Assembly: GCA_963662575.1 (NCBI GenBank)
Contig: OY759723.1
Coordinates: 3,596,001 to 3,660,000, forward strand
Direction of reading: 5' to 3'
Source: Bin5 sp963662575
GTDB lineage: Bacteria > Chloroflexota > Anaerolineae > Caldilineales > Caldilineaceae
Length of the DNA stretch: 64,000 bases
In this document: positions 1-8,519 of the stretch, in pieces
How the letters are laid out: every line of letters begins with the position of its first letter
Position numbering within the stretch: the stretch's first letter is position 1
Notes under the pieces: model-generated
Databases searched by the model: none
What the model saw: only the letters and a program-made list of their open reading frames with translations
Told to the model about the DNA's origin: nothing
Program-made: the position numbers and the translations under genes

Positions 1-50
1 CCGTCGTCTTCTACGTTCTGATGCCAGGAAAGGTCGGTGGTTTGGCTCAT
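1..50 (-). CDS. Start of the third gene of the Dpp/Opp-type operon (partial)
   Basis: On the minus strand an ATG at 50-48 opens a frame reading MSQTTDLSWHQNVEDDG that runs off the window edge. It lies 21 bases downstream of the stop of the DppC-like permease on the same strand, so it is very probably the next gene of that operon. In such operons this place is normally taken by an ATP-binding subunit (DppD/OppD), but the 17 visible residues carry no diagnostic motif, so the identity is inferred from position only. No strong ribosome binding site is visible. Confidence 0.5.
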   Translation of the reverse strand, partial: MSQTTDLSWHQNVEDD

Positions 51-71
51 AGGCTCTTTGCTACAGGTCCC

Positions 72-980
72 TTACTCGCTGGCCCGCAGGCGAGGATTGA
101 ACACAAGCTCAAGCGAGCGGGTCATGGAAATGATCGCCAGTTGGAGGATGGCGATGGCGACAATCGGCGCCATGATGTACCAGACGCTGTCCTTGTAAAA
201 AATCGCCCCACGCACCCACGCCAATTGGATCATCACGCTCCAGTTACCGGCGCTGATTGGTACCAGCCCCAGGAAGACGAGACCGGCTTGTTGGTAGACG
301 GCGAAGGTCATCCCCAGGGCAAAGCTGACGACGATATAGGGCATCATGTTGGGCACCATCTCACGCAGGACAATATGCCAGACGCCCAAGTCGAGGGCCC
401 TGGCTGCCTCGATAAAGTCGCGCTGTTTCAGGGAGAGGGCCTGGGCGCGGAGTGCCCGCAGGAGGGTCGGCCAATTCAACAACCCCATGAGAATGCCCAA
501 AAAGGTAAGGCTGTTGAGTGAAATAAAGGCAGCCAGCACGGCAAGCAGCGGGAACTGGGGGATCGTAAGGATGATATCGGTGACCGACATGATCGCACTA
601 TCGATCCAACCGCCGATGAAGCCGCTCATTGTTCCAAACACGACCGCGATCACCGTCGATATGAGGGCTGCCAAGAAGGCCACATAGATGACGTCCTTGC
701 CGCCGTTGACGATCTGGGACCAGATGTCACGGCCCTGGTGATCGGTTCCCAAAGGGTGTTCCACGGTAGGCGTGATGTAGATCTTGTCGATCTTGGTCTT
801 GGTATCCAGTTCGATGATCAACGGCCCAGCGTAAGAGAGCAGGACCATGAAAAGTACTACAAGGAAGCCAATGAATCCGACCCGATTGTAGGACAGAAGG
901 CGCACGAAGGTACGAAAACCTTGCCATGCGCTGACGAGGATGCTGTCGTGCTGTTCGCCTTCCATCTCATGCGCGGTCAT
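72..980 (-). CDS. ABC transporter permease, DppC/OppC type
   Basis: The 302-residue inner-membrane subunit belongs to the peptide/nickel-type ABC importer family. It has the typical layout: a short hydrophilic N-terminus, a first membrane helix (about residues 33-55), a periplasmic stretch containing HPLGTDHQGRDIWSQ, which is the family signature between the first and second helices, then five more helices. The EAA loop that contacts the ATPase is visible as EAARALDLGVWHIVLREMVP (about 191-210). The ATG at 980 has an AGGAG-like ribosome binding site eight bases upstream. It follows the DppB-like gene by 76 bases and precedes another gene start at 50. The substrate cannot be told from the permease; peptides, oligosaccharides and nickel are all possible in this family. 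Confidence 0.92.
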   Translation of the reverse strand: MTAHEMEGEQHDSILVSAWQGFRTFVRLLSYNRVGFIGFLVVLFMVLLSYAGPLIIELDTKTKIDKIYITPTVEHPLGTDHQGRDIWSQIVNGGKDVIYVAFLAALISTVIAVVFGTMSGFIGGWIDSAIMSVTDIILTIPQFPLLAVLAAFISLNSLTFLGILMGLLNWPTLLRALRAQALSLKQRDFIEAARALDLGVWHIVLREMVPNMMPYIVVSFALGMTFAVYQQAGLVFLGLVPISAGNWSVMIQLAWVRGAIFYKDSVWYIMAPIVAIAILQLAIISMTRSLELVFNPRLRASE

Positions 981-1056
981 CTATCTGCTCCTGCGCTTCA
1001 TTGGGCGTGCATTTTCTGCAATGCGTAAAGTGTAGACGGGCATTCTGCGGTCAGCC

Positions 1057-2139
1057 TTAGTTATCTTGCAGCTTAATGCGGGGGTCTAGCCAACCGTAGA
1101 GTACATCGGCAAAGAAGTTGGCGAAGATCACCGAAAAGGTGATTATCAAGAAGATCCCCTGCATAATGGTATAGTCGCGCTGGTTGATCGCCTGGCCCAA
1201 CATGCGGCCGATGCCGCCGTATTCGAAGATCTGCTCTACCAGCAAGGAGCCGCCGACGACGAAGCCGACGCGGATGGTCAGGATGGTGAAGAGAGGCAGG
1301 ATTGCATTGCGGCCCACATAGGCGGTTGTGATGCGCCATTCCTTCAACCCGCGCGCTTTGGCTATCGTCACATAGTCTTCGCCGAGTGTGCTGATCGTAT
1401 TGCTCTTCATGCTCAGCATCCAGAATCCAATACTGGTCAACACATAGGTAGAGATTGGCAATGCCCCATGGAATAAGGCATCGATGAAGAATTCCAGATT
1501 CAGTCCTGGCACCATGCCGGAGGAGTATGCGCCGCGCATGGCGGCGATCGGCAGGATCTTCCACTGTACGCCTAACCAAACGACGATCAGGAGGCCAATC
1601 AGAAAGTCCGGAACGGAGCTGATGACGGAACTCAAAACGGTAAAGCCGTGATCGAGAAAGCTTTCACGGCGGTAAGCCATGATGACGCCCAAAAGGACGC
1701 CGACCGTGAAGCTGATCGTTAGCCCCAAGCCAACGCTGAATAGAGTCCAGGGCAGAAAACGCAGGATTACTTCGGTAACAGTGGTGCCGGGGGAGAGGAC
1801 GGACCTGCCAAAGTTTCCTTGCGCCAGATTGCGCAGGTAGGAGAAGTACTGGAGCATTACCGGCTGTTCGAGGTCGATGGCGAAAAGGGCTGCGGCCTGA
1901 TCTTTTGCCTCGTGAACGGGCATGCCGTAGGTGACGATCAGTTGGTTTACGTAAATCTCTATCGGGTTTCCGGGCAGGAGGCGCACCAGGAAGAAGATTA
2001 TGGTCGTAACGACGAAAATTGTTGCAAGCGCTCTCAGGAACTTGCGGAAAAAGTAGGAGCCCCAAATAGCGCCAAGAATGGAATGCGCGCTGGTGGTGCG
2101 CCCGCCACTGACGTCAGACAGGTCAGCCACTGTTGCCAT
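1057..2139 (-). CDS. ABC transporter permease, DppB/OppB type
   Basis: This is a 360-residue partner permease of the DppC-like protein, with the family N-terminus (FFRKFLRALATIFVVTTIIF, then RLLPGNPIE), a large periplasmic loop after the first helix, and the EAA loop ARGLKEWRITTAYVGRNAIL near the C-terminal third. The frame could open 25 codons earlier, but those residues do not look like this family; the ATG at 2139 (MATVADLSDVSG) is preferred, with GGAAAA upstream. It is the first gene of a leftward operon, so a solute-binding protein must be encoded elsewhere. The N-terminal 30 residues before the first helix are longer than usual. Confidence 0.92.
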   Translation of the reverse strand: MATVADLSDVSGGRTTSAHSILGAIWGSYFFRKFLRALATIFVVTTIIFFLVRLLPGNPIEIYVNQLIVTYGMPVHEAKDQAAALFAIDLEQPVMLQYFSYLRNLAQGNFGRSVLSPGTTVTEVILRFLPWTLFSVGLGLTISFTVGVLLGVIMAYRRESFLDHGFTVLSSVISSVPDFLIGLLIVVWLGVQWKILPIAAMRGAYSSGMVPGLNLEFFIDALFHGALPISTYVLTSIGFWMLSMKSNTISTLGEDYVTIAKARGLKEWRITTAYVGRNAILPLFTILTIRVGFVVGGSLLVEQIFEYGGIGRMLGQAINQRDYTIMQGIFLIITFSVIFANFFADVLYGWLDPRIKLQDN

Positions 2140-2278
2140 ACAATTTTTTCCAGTCTTTGGATTGGACCAATGTCGGGAAAGCCCCCGACCAGAACAGGGT
2201 GGTAGGCCTGCCAAACGCCGTCAGTGAAGTCTGGGCTAACCTCCGGAGTGGAGGCCATGGCGGGGCGCTACAGGCGTG

Positions 2279-2306
2279 AGTATAGCATGCTCGAGGCGAT
2301 GCACAA
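2279..2306 (-). promoter_or_regulatory. Candidate promoter for the dppBC-like operon
   Basis: On the minus strand a TATACT (-10, 2284-2279) follows TTGTGC (-35, 2306-2301) with a 16-base spacer. It lies about 140 bases before the DppB start, in the 355-base region between two divergent genes. The -35 is weak. For the rightward gene only a TACAAT at 2449-2454 without a matching -35 is seen. Confidence 0.35.
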
Positions 2307-2494
2307 ATTTTCGCACTCGGTTTGAGCGGTTCTGAAATAGGTAGGGTGGAGGAAAGGAACAGCGGAAGCCTCGCCATCAACATCATCGTCGCGGCAGAGC
2401 TGAGAAGCTCCCCTGCCTTTCCGGTGTGCGATTCCTCAGCACTTCGCATACAATGAACGCGGACAGACTGAACTGCATAGTGCGGAGAATTCTA

Positions 2495-4762
2495 ATGACG
2501 CTGACAAAACAGGATGCACTCGACTATCATTCCAATGGCCGGCCCGGCAAGCTGAAGATCACGCCTACCAAGCCGATGGAGACGCAGCTGGACCTTTCGC
2601 TGGCCTACTCTCCCGGTGTAGCACACCCGGTATTGGAAATTGCCAACAAGCCTGAGGACGCATTTGAGTATACGGCGCGGGGCAACCTTGTCGCCGTCAT
2701 CAGCAATGGCACGGCCATCCTTGGGCTGGGCAACCGCGGCGCATTGGCGTCGAAACCGGTGATGGAAGGGAAGGCGGTCCTTTTCAAGCGTTTCGCCGAC
2801 GTGGACGTGTTCGACATTGAGGTGGACACCGAGGATGCGGCGGAGATGGTGCGCTTCTGCGAACTGATTGCGCCGACATTTGGCGGCATCAACCTGGAAG
2901 ACATTAAGGCGCCGGAGTGTTTTCTGATCGAGCAGACGTTGCAGGCGCGGCTCGACATACCGGTCTTTCATGACGACCAGCACGGAACGGCAATCATTTC
3001 GGGTGCAGGGCTGTTGAACGCCCTCGAGATCGCGGGCAAGCCGCTCGACGAAGCCCGGATCGTCATCAACGGCGCCGGCGCGTCGGCCATCGCGTGCGCC
3101 GAGATCTACGTGGCCTTGGGGGCAGACAAGAGCAGAATCCTCATGTGCGACAGCCGCGGTGTCATCTACAAGGGCCGCATGGAGAACATGAACGAGTGGA
3201 AAGAGGAGTACGCCAGCGAAACGGAGGCGCGGACGTTGGGTGATGCCATGGTCGGCGCGGACGTGTTGATCGGCCTTTCGGTTGCGGGCGCGGTCTCGGC
3301 GGGAATGGTGCGCTCGATGGGGGAGAATCCGATAGTTTTCGCGATGGCCAATCCGGACCCGGAAATCCCCTATCCGGATGCCGTTTCTGCGCGGGATGAT
3401 ACTGTCATCATGGGGACGGGGCGAAGTGACTTTCCCAATCAGGTGAACAACGTACTCGGCTTCCCATTCATCTTCCGCGGCGCGCTGGACGTGCGGGCGA
3501 AGGCTATCAATATGGAGATGAAGCTGGCCGCGGCGCGGGCGCTGGCCGACCTAGCCAAGGAGGACGTTCCAGACAGCGTTCTGAAAGCATATGGTCTCGA
3601 CACGATGCAGTTCGGGCCGGAATACATTATACCCAAGCCGTTGGACAGTCGCGTGCTGATGTGGGTCGCGCCGGCGGTGGCGAAGGCGGCGATGGAAACG
3701 GGCGTTGCCCGCCGGACCATCGACCTGGACAGCTATCTTGACGAACTGGCGCTGCTCATTGGTAAGGGCGTACAGGTGATGCGTACGCAGCAGAGCAAAG
3801 CCAGAAAGAATCCGAAACGGGTGGTCTTCGGAGAAGGTGAGCATCCAAAGATCGTACGGGCGGCCTATGCGGTCGAGTCGGAGGGTATTGGCACACCGGT
3901 TCTGCTGGGCAACCCCGAGGTAATTCGCATCCGCTGCGAAGAGTTGGGCCTCGACTACCGTCCGACAGTCATCAATCCCCATCAGGACCCCAAGTACCGT
4001 GACTACGCGACCGCTTTTTACCAAGAGCGTCAACGCAAAGGTGTGACACTGGCGAGGGCGAACGAGTTGATGCGACAGGCCAACTCGTTCGGACCGGCGA
4101 TGGTGCTGCATGGCGATGCGGGCGCGTTCATCTCCGGTCTGACCTACAACTATCCCGATGTGCTGCGGCCGGCGCTGCAGATTGTGGGCACTGCGCCTGA
4201 GCGAGGCGTTCTCAGCGGCGTCTATCTGATGATCGTGCGCGATCGCATTTACTTTTTCAGCGATGCGACCGTGAACATCGACCCGGATGCCGAAACGCTG
4301 GCGGCCATTGCAATCAACGCGGCTGAAGTGGCGCGGCAGTTCGATGTCGAACCGCGGGTGGCCATGCTGAGTTTTTCCAACTTTGGCAGCACGCGCCATC
4401 CCCAGGTTGACAAGGTGCAACAGGCGACGGAACTGGTCAAGGCGCAGCAGCCGGGCCTGCAGATCGATGGTGAGATGCAAGCCGACATTGCGGTTGTGCC
4501 CGACCTGATGCGCCGCCACTATCCTTTCAGTGCGATCGAGGACGCGAACGTGCTCATTTTCCCTGAGCTGGCGTCCGCCAATACGGCCTATAAGCTGCTG
4601 AATCGCCTGGGCGGGGCCGAGGCTATCGGTCCGATTCTGGTGGGGATGGGCAAGCCGATCCATGTGTTGGAGACCGGCGCCGAGGTGGTGGACATTGTCA
4701 ACGTCGCCATTTTGGCGGTCGTGGATGCCCAGTTTCAGGAAGATGGGGAGAGGAGCGGGTAG
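2495..4762 (+). CDS. maeB: NADP-dependent malic enzyme with phosphotransacetylase-like domain
   Basis: The 755-residue protein is the large bacterial malic enzyme that decarboxylates malate to pyruvate with NADP. The catalytic part (about residues 1-430) shows AYSPGVAHPV, the lysine motif SKPVMEGKAVLFK, LEDIKAPECF and FHDDQHGTA, followed by a dinucleotide fold (INGAGASAIACAEI). The C-terminal part (about 435-750) is a phosphate acetyltransferase-like domain beginning VVFGEGEHPKIVRAA; in MaeB proteins this half is regulatory, binding acetyl-CoA, rather than catalytic. The ATG at 2495 is chosen over an upstream in-frame ATG because GGAG stands at 2483-2486 and family homology begins here. The gene is monocistronic, diverging from the dpp-like operon and converging with the ABM gene. 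Confidence 0.95.
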   Translation: MTLTKQDALDYHSNGRPGKLKITPTKPMETQLDLSLAYSPGVAHPVLEIANKPEDAFEYTARGNLVAVISNGTAILGLGNRGALASKPVMEGKAVLFKRFADVDVFDIEVDTEDAAEMVRFCELIAPTFGGINLEDIKAPECFLIEQTLQARLDIPVFHDDQHGTAIISGAGLLNALEIAGKPLDEARIVINGAGASAIACAEIYVALGADKSRILMCDSRGVIYKGRMENMNEWKEEYASETEARTLGDAMVGADVLIGLSVAGAVSAGMVRSMGENPIVFAMANPDPEIPYPDAVSARDDTVIMGTGRSDFPNQVNNVLGFPFIFRGALDVRAKAINMEMKLAAARALADLAKEDVPDSVLKAYGLDTMQFGPEYIIPKPLDSRVLMWVAPAVAKAAMETGVARRTIDLDSYLDELALLIGKGVQVMRTQQSKARKNPKRVVFGEGEHPKIVRAAYAVESEGIGTPVLLGNPEVIRIRCEELGLDYRPTVINPHQDPKYRDYATAFYQERQRKGVTLARANELMRQANSFGPAMVLHGDAGAFISGLTYNYPDVLRPALQIVGTAPERGVLSGVYLMIVRDRIYFFSDATVNIDPDAETLAAIAINAAEVARQFDVEPRVAMLSFSNFGSTRHPQVDKVQQATELVKAQQPGLQIDGEMQADIAVVPDLMRRHYPFSAIEDANVLIFPELASANTAYKLLNRLGGAEAIGPILVGMGKPIHVLETGAEVVDIVNVAILAVVDAQFQEDGERSG

Positions 4763-4804
4763 TGAGCGCAGAGATTTTCTTGCGCCCTTCCCCACTCCCG
4801 ATTC

Positions 4805-5137
4805 TCAGATGTTCCAACTCTGATCACAGTTGGACACCGTAAACATAGCCATTTCAGCCGCGGCTTCCACCTGGGGCCAGACCTCTTGATGGAGGTCGCG
4901 GGCGACCCACTGCTGGCGCAATTCTTCGCTCTCCCAGTAGGAAAGGACCTCGTGCGAAAATGGCGGCCTGACCGCTCCAATGGCGTCTAGCTCCTCTTGG
5001 GGAAGAGGCGTCATCAACGCGGCGTTGATAAAGCCCGGCTGCTGGCGCATCGCCTCCATCCATACTTCTACAATTACTCTTTCAAGCTCGGCGTTATCGC
5101 CGTCCTTGGCGTTGAAATATACGTCAAGTGCAATCAT
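4805..5137 (-). CDS. Antibiotic biosynthesis monooxygenase (ABM)-like protein
   Basis: The 110-residue protein has the length and pattern of the ferredoxin-like ABM fold: an opening strand (MIALDVYFNAKDG), a helix (NAELERVIVEVWMEAMRQQPG), a strand with F-I-N-A-A, a central SHEVLSYWESEELRQQW, which is the characteristic strand-helix, and a closing strand. Such proteins include quinone-forming monooxygenases and heme-degrading enzymes, but most are uncharacterised. The ATG at 5137 is preceded by AGGAGAG at ideal distance; a frame extension to 5329 is arginine-rich and without a ribosome binding site, so it is rejected. It is 169 bases downstream of the SMP-30 gene on the same strand, so co-transcription is possible. 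Confidence 0.7.
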   Translation of the reverse strand: MIALDVYFNAKDGDNAELERVIVEVWMEAMRQQPGFINAALMTPLPQEELDAIGAVRPPFSHEVLSYWESEELRQQWVARDLHQEVWPQVEAAAEMAMFTVSNCDQSWNI

Positions 5138-5306
5138 TAACTTGGCTCTCCTGGCGTTGTTGATTCTCGTGATGGTCGGTTCCAACTTGCGCAGCCCTTG
5201 TGGCCACTGAGCGTCGCTCCCCTCGATCCGCGCGCATCGTCGTCTAAGCCCACTGCGAAATACACGCAAACCTCTGCCATCCGGGGAAGGCTCTCGTCCA
5301 ATGTTG

Positions 5307-6191
5307 CTAGAAAGAGCGGTTTCCGGCAACTTTGACGCGCAATCGGTATAGCGATGTGCCGGCGGTGACGAAGAGGCTCTTCATGTCGTCGTCGCCCCAG
5401 CAGAAATTGGCGCAGCCTTGGGGCGTATAGATGACGCCCAGGCAGGTGGCATCAGGAGAGAAGACGTGAATGCCGCCCGGCCCGGTTACGTAGAGATTGC
5501 CTGCGGAGTCGACCTTCATGCCGTCGGGAACGCCGTCGCGGTCGCCCGTGACTCCGGTCCAGACGCGGCCGTTTTCCAGTGTACCGCTTTCATTCAGGTC
5601 GAAAACTCGAACGTGCGCCCGCATCGTGTCGTTGACGAAGAGCTGAGATTCGTCCAGCGAGAAGCAAAGGCCGTTGGGCTGGTCAAAGTCGTCAACCAGC
5701 AATGTTAGTTCGCGGCTTTCAGGCTCGAGCCGGTATACGCCCTGGAAATCAAGTTGCTGCGGGCGGGGTTGGCCGTAATACTCCCCGCGGCCAAAGCCAG
5801 GATCGGTGAAGTAAATCGAGCCGTCGCGCTTGACGACGATGTCGTTAGGGCTGTTGAGCTCCTTGTCGCGGTAATGGGTCGCGAGGACAGTAACTGAGCC
5901 GTCGCTCTCGGTACGGGTGACGCGGCTGGTGGCGTGTTCGCAGGTGACGACGCGGCCTTCGGCGTCGTAGGCGTTGCCGTTGGCCATATTGCTGGGCTGG
6001 CGCCAGGTCTCGATGGCGGCGTCGGGACGCCAGATGCGCATTGTGTTGCCGGGAATATCGCTGAAGATCAGATGGTTGTCGACGTGGTTCCAGATCGGTC
6101 CTTCTGTGAATTCGAAGCCGCTGCCGATTTCTTCGAACTCGGCGTCGCCGACGACGGCGCGGAATCTGTCATCGCGAATTTCTACGTTCAC
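5307..6191 (-). CDS. SMP-30/gluconolactonase/LRE family protein
   Basis: This is a 294-residue six-bladed beta-propeller lactonase. The metal ligands of SMP-30 can all be placed: Glu in FTEGPIWN, Asn in SPNDIVV, Asn in QPNGLCFS and the catalytic Asp in VPDGMKVDSAGNLYV. The family hydrolyses sugar-acid lactones such as gluconolactone, xylonolactone or galactarolactone; substrate cannot be read from the sequence. Translation starts at GTG 6191 with GGAGG just upstream. A second member lies at 15670-16650 with about the same motif order, so the genome holds at least two paralogues. No signal peptide is seen, which implies a cytoplasmic enzyme. Confidence 0.9.
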   Translation of the reverse strand: MNVEIRDDRFRAVVGDAEFEEIGSGFEFTEGPIWNHVDNHLIFSDIPGNTMRIWRPDAAIETWRQPSNMANGNAYDAEGRVVTCEHATSRVTRTESDGSVTVLATHYRDKELNSPNDIVVKRDGSIYFTDPGFGRGEYYGQPRPQQLDFQGVYRLEPESRELTLLVDDFDQPNGLCFSLDESQLFVNDTMRAHVRVFDLNESGTLENGRVWTGVTGDRDGVPDGMKVDSAGNLYVTGPGGIHVFSPDATCLGVIYTPQGCANFCWGDDDMKSLFVTAGTSLYRLRVKVAGNRSF

Positions 6192-6242
6192 TTTGGCCTC
6201 CGATAGTGCTGGGTGAGAGTCAGTGGGGGGTGATCGTGTCTA

Positions 6243-6833
6243 CTATTCGTCCGCTTTGTATTTTCGCATAAAGTAACTGAAGGACGTGTTTTTGGAGGCC
6301 GCTGTCTCGTGATCGAACACCTGCAAGATTTCAAGCATGAACTCTGCTTTTGAGTCGAATCTATCTGGCATCAGGCTGAGAAACTGTTCCTTTGAAATGT
6401 GGTCAGTGCTGTCAAGAGTGGCTGGTAGCCCCATACTCCTGCATTCTTCGTCGCTGAGGCCGGCGAGATACCAACTATCTATCTCTCTGCAAACAATCAG
6501 AATTTGAGTGGAAGAGTATGGACCAGAAGGCTGGCCCGGACTTTGACCCGCAGACAGACTCCTGAAGCCGCTAAGGATTCGTTCCTTTCTGTCCGTTACG
6601 CAAGGAGACTCATCCAGGTCGGCCACTATTATCAAGTCCGCGATGCCAGCGGCCTGCATTGCCCTGATACTGTCCAGGAATGTGTTCACTTTCTCTTTTT
6701 CTTGTTGGCTATATTGCCAAAGTTGAACGTGGCCAAATTCATTCTCAAACATTGGCCTGACGACACGTTCAAAGAACCTCGCATCATCTCCACCTTCCAC
6801 GAGAATGTAGAGTGTTCGATAGGTCAAAGTCAT
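6243..6833 (-). CDS. TOPRIM-like protein (DUF4276/RloB-like), partner of the AAA ATPase
   Basis: The 196-residue protein has the outline of a small TOPRIM nuclease domain: strand plus Glu in YILVEGGDDARFF (Glu13), then the acidic pair in LIIVADLDES (Asp72, Asp74), and a later conserved-looking EIDSWYLAGL (about 117-126) that recalls the ESWFLA-type motif of DUF4276 proteins. TOPRIM domains cut or bind nucleic acid with metal ions. The start ATG overlaps the ATPase stop codon by four bases (ATGA), so the two are translationally coupled. ATPase plus TOPRIM pairs are known from anti-phage systems such as PARIS, RloA/RloB-type abortive infection and OLD-like nucleases. The family name is my best match, not certain; the coupling and acidic motif are seen directly. 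Confidence 0.65.
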   Translation of the reverse strand: MTLTYRTLYILVEGGDDARFFERVVRPMFENEFGHVQLWQYSQQEKEKVNTFLDSIRAMQAAGIADLIIVADLDESPCVTDRKERILSGFRSLSAGQSPGQPSGPYSSTQILIVCREIDSWYLAGLSDEECRSMGLPATLDSTDHISKEQFLSLMPDRFDSKAEFMLEILQVFDHETAASKNTSFSYFMRKYKADE

Positions 6834-8107
6834 ACACCCAACAGATCATCGATGAAGAGGTCGTCTATCCCCAAATCATGTGCCAGGAAAATCCTGACTT
6901 GCTCACTGTCGGCGGGCCTTGCTATCCGGCTGAATCCCTCTCTGTTTCTGCTTACGAACAGAATGTTTTCCGCAGCGGCGTATTTGACGATATTCGAACT
7001 GTGGGTGGTCACAAGGATTTGCCTTTTTTCGGATACCTCTTTAAACAGTTCCATTAGCCCAGATAGAACTTTGGGGTGCAGATACATGTCCGGCTCTTCG
7101 AAAATGGCGAACCGTTTCTGTTTCTGAAAAAAGAGCGCGACGACCAAAGCGATTATATTGGCCGTTCCGTCAGAGATCAGGTTGGCCGGCAGATCCGATG
7201 CTCCGAAGAAAGTTTCCCGCACCTTTAAGGATATGAACCTGTCTGCCATTTCTTCTACCCCCAAGTCTTCAAGGTAGGAGAGATTATACCGGCACAGATT
7301 GCGGAGACTACGTCTGGTGTCTTCGTCCCTGAGAAGATTTTTCAGTACCACGGCCAGATTGCTGCCGTCCGTCTCCAGCTCTGAGCGGCCGGCGACCGGA
7401 ACTACGCTCTTGGCTTTATCCGGATCAAAATTATAGAGGCCTAAGGCACGAAACCATTTGCACACCGGTTCGGCGAAGAGACGAACGAAAGGAGACTCCA
7501 ACAATAGAGTCTTGTCAGAGAGCGGCGGAATCCTGAATGAATTCCATAGGTCATTTTCGGCGGGCGAAAGTAGTGGGGCGGATTCGGAGGATGCCAATTG
7601 AATTCTCACTTCACCGTCAGAATTGAAGATTTCGACCGTGGATCGCGTTGCATAGTCTGCCTTTTCCTCAGCCAGGGCCAGCTGCGACTCGCGCTCTTCC
7701 GAATTGACGACGTCCTCGCGCGAACAGCGCAGGGTCAATCTGTCGCGTTCTATGCTGAATCCAACACCTTGGCTATTCAATCGCAAGGAAAACTCATACT
7801 CAAACGAGTGGATGATGAGAGGCCAGCCACTTTTATGGGTCGACAGGGAGTCGTCTTTAACAGCCAGGTGAAAACAGAGCGGTTGCGCGTTTCCAATCTT
7901 GATATTGCGCAAGTACTCCACTCCGCCTTGCAGCGAGATGGCGTCTTCTAACCCATGCGTAGCGATGTCACTCAGAAATCTGAAGGCCTGGACGAAGTTG
8001 GATTTGCCCGAAGCGTTCGCGCCGACCAACAGGTTGAAGTCGTTCAGTTCAACCGTCTGGTCGGCGAAACTCTTGAAATTGGCGATTCTGATTTTTGAAA
8101 TTGTCAT
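6830..8107 (-). CDS. AAA family (AAA_21/AAA_15-type) ATPase
   Basis: The 425-residue protein is a SMC/ABC-like ATPase split by a long middle region. The Walker A motif GANASGKS is at 29-36, directly after the usual N-terminal FKSF (MTISKIRIANFKSF). The ABC-type signature LISDGTANI is at about 310-318, Walker B FAIFEEPDMYLHP at 333-345, and the switch histidine in LVTTHSSN at 365-372. Proteins of this layout serve as sensors in several defence systems and lack their own nuclease; here the downstream gene supplies a TOPRIM-like domain. OLD proteins fuse the two, so this is a two-gene arrangement. By eye the pair is poorer in G+C than flanking genes, which would fit transfer. No ribosome binding site is obvious before the ATG at 8107. 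Confidence 0.85.
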   Translation of the reverse strand: MTISKIRIANFKSFADQTVELNDFNLLVGANASGKSNFVQAFRFLSDIATHGLEDAISLQGGVEYLRNIKIGNAQPLCFHLAVKDDSLSTHKSGWPLIIHSFEYEFSLRLNSQGVGFSIERDRLTLRCSREDVVNSEERESQLALAEEKADYATRSTVEIFNSDGEVRIQLASSESAPLLSPAENDLWNSFRIPPLSDKTLLLESPFVRLFAEPVCKWFRALGLYNFDPDKAKSVVPVAGRSELETDGSNLAVVLKNLLRDEDTRRSLRNLCRYNLSYLEDLGVEEMADRFISLKVRETFFGASDLPANLISDGTANIIALVVALFFQKQKRFAIFEEPDMYLHPKVLSGLMELFKEVSEKRQILVTTHSSNIVKYAAAENILFVSRNREGFSRIARPADSEQVRIFLAHDLGIDDLFIDDLLGV

Positions 8108-8258
8108 AACGATAGGCTCATAGAGTATGAAGGCTGTCTCGTCCGAAAATTACGCCTTGGCCCACAGTGTCATCAGATCTTCTCCATCTGTTCACCTTAT
8201 TCTTGCAAGGGGCGGGCGCACTGCCTGGCGTGGCGCGCGACTCAACGGCAGAGGGACG

Positions 8259-8480
8259 TCAGGTCGATGCTTTCGCCTCGGTGCTTCGCTGCCACGGGGC
8301 GCAGCCTGTACGCACAGGCACACCGCTATCGTTGAAATGGCAGCGCACGGCATCTTTCATCATAGCCTCGAGGTCGAACCAGGCTTCCCCTTGAGTGAAA
8401 ATACTGTATCCCAGTGCCTTTGGGTCGTATCCGCCTTCGGCAGCTTCGGTTACTTCAAAGATAATCTCAGATGGCTTCAT
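8259..8480 (-). pseudogene. HicB-like antitoxin remnant with replaced C-terminus
   Basis: The first ~53 residues (MKPSEIIFEVTEAAEGGYDP onward, with ALGYSIFTQ and KDAVRCHF) match the short HicB-like family often mislabelled as 2-oxoisovalerate dehydrogenase subunits. In that family the end normally reads like IRLHFVRDEV; here, after DSGVPVR, the sequence becomes TGCAPWQRSTEAKAST and stops. No HicA-type toxin follows. The gene therefore looks truncated or frameshifted at about 8310. The ATG at 8480 is used; an ATG ten codons upstream is in frame. It lies on the same strand as the antitoxin remnant at 8520-8888. A short but functional variant cannot be excluded. Confidence 0.5.
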
Positions 8481-8519
8481 CGAAAATTCGCCTATTTCAT
8501 TGGCTCTCATGCGGAAGCG

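Noticed and set aside
2449..2454. TACAAT as a -10 for maeB
   Set aside because: No acceptable -35 lies 16-18 bases upstream, so it is not listed as a promoter.
3551..4795. A 414-codon minus-strand frame overlapping maeB
   Set aside because: It runs antisense to the phosphotransacetylase half of maeB, shows no domain, and is explained by the codon bias of the GC-rich plus-strand gene.
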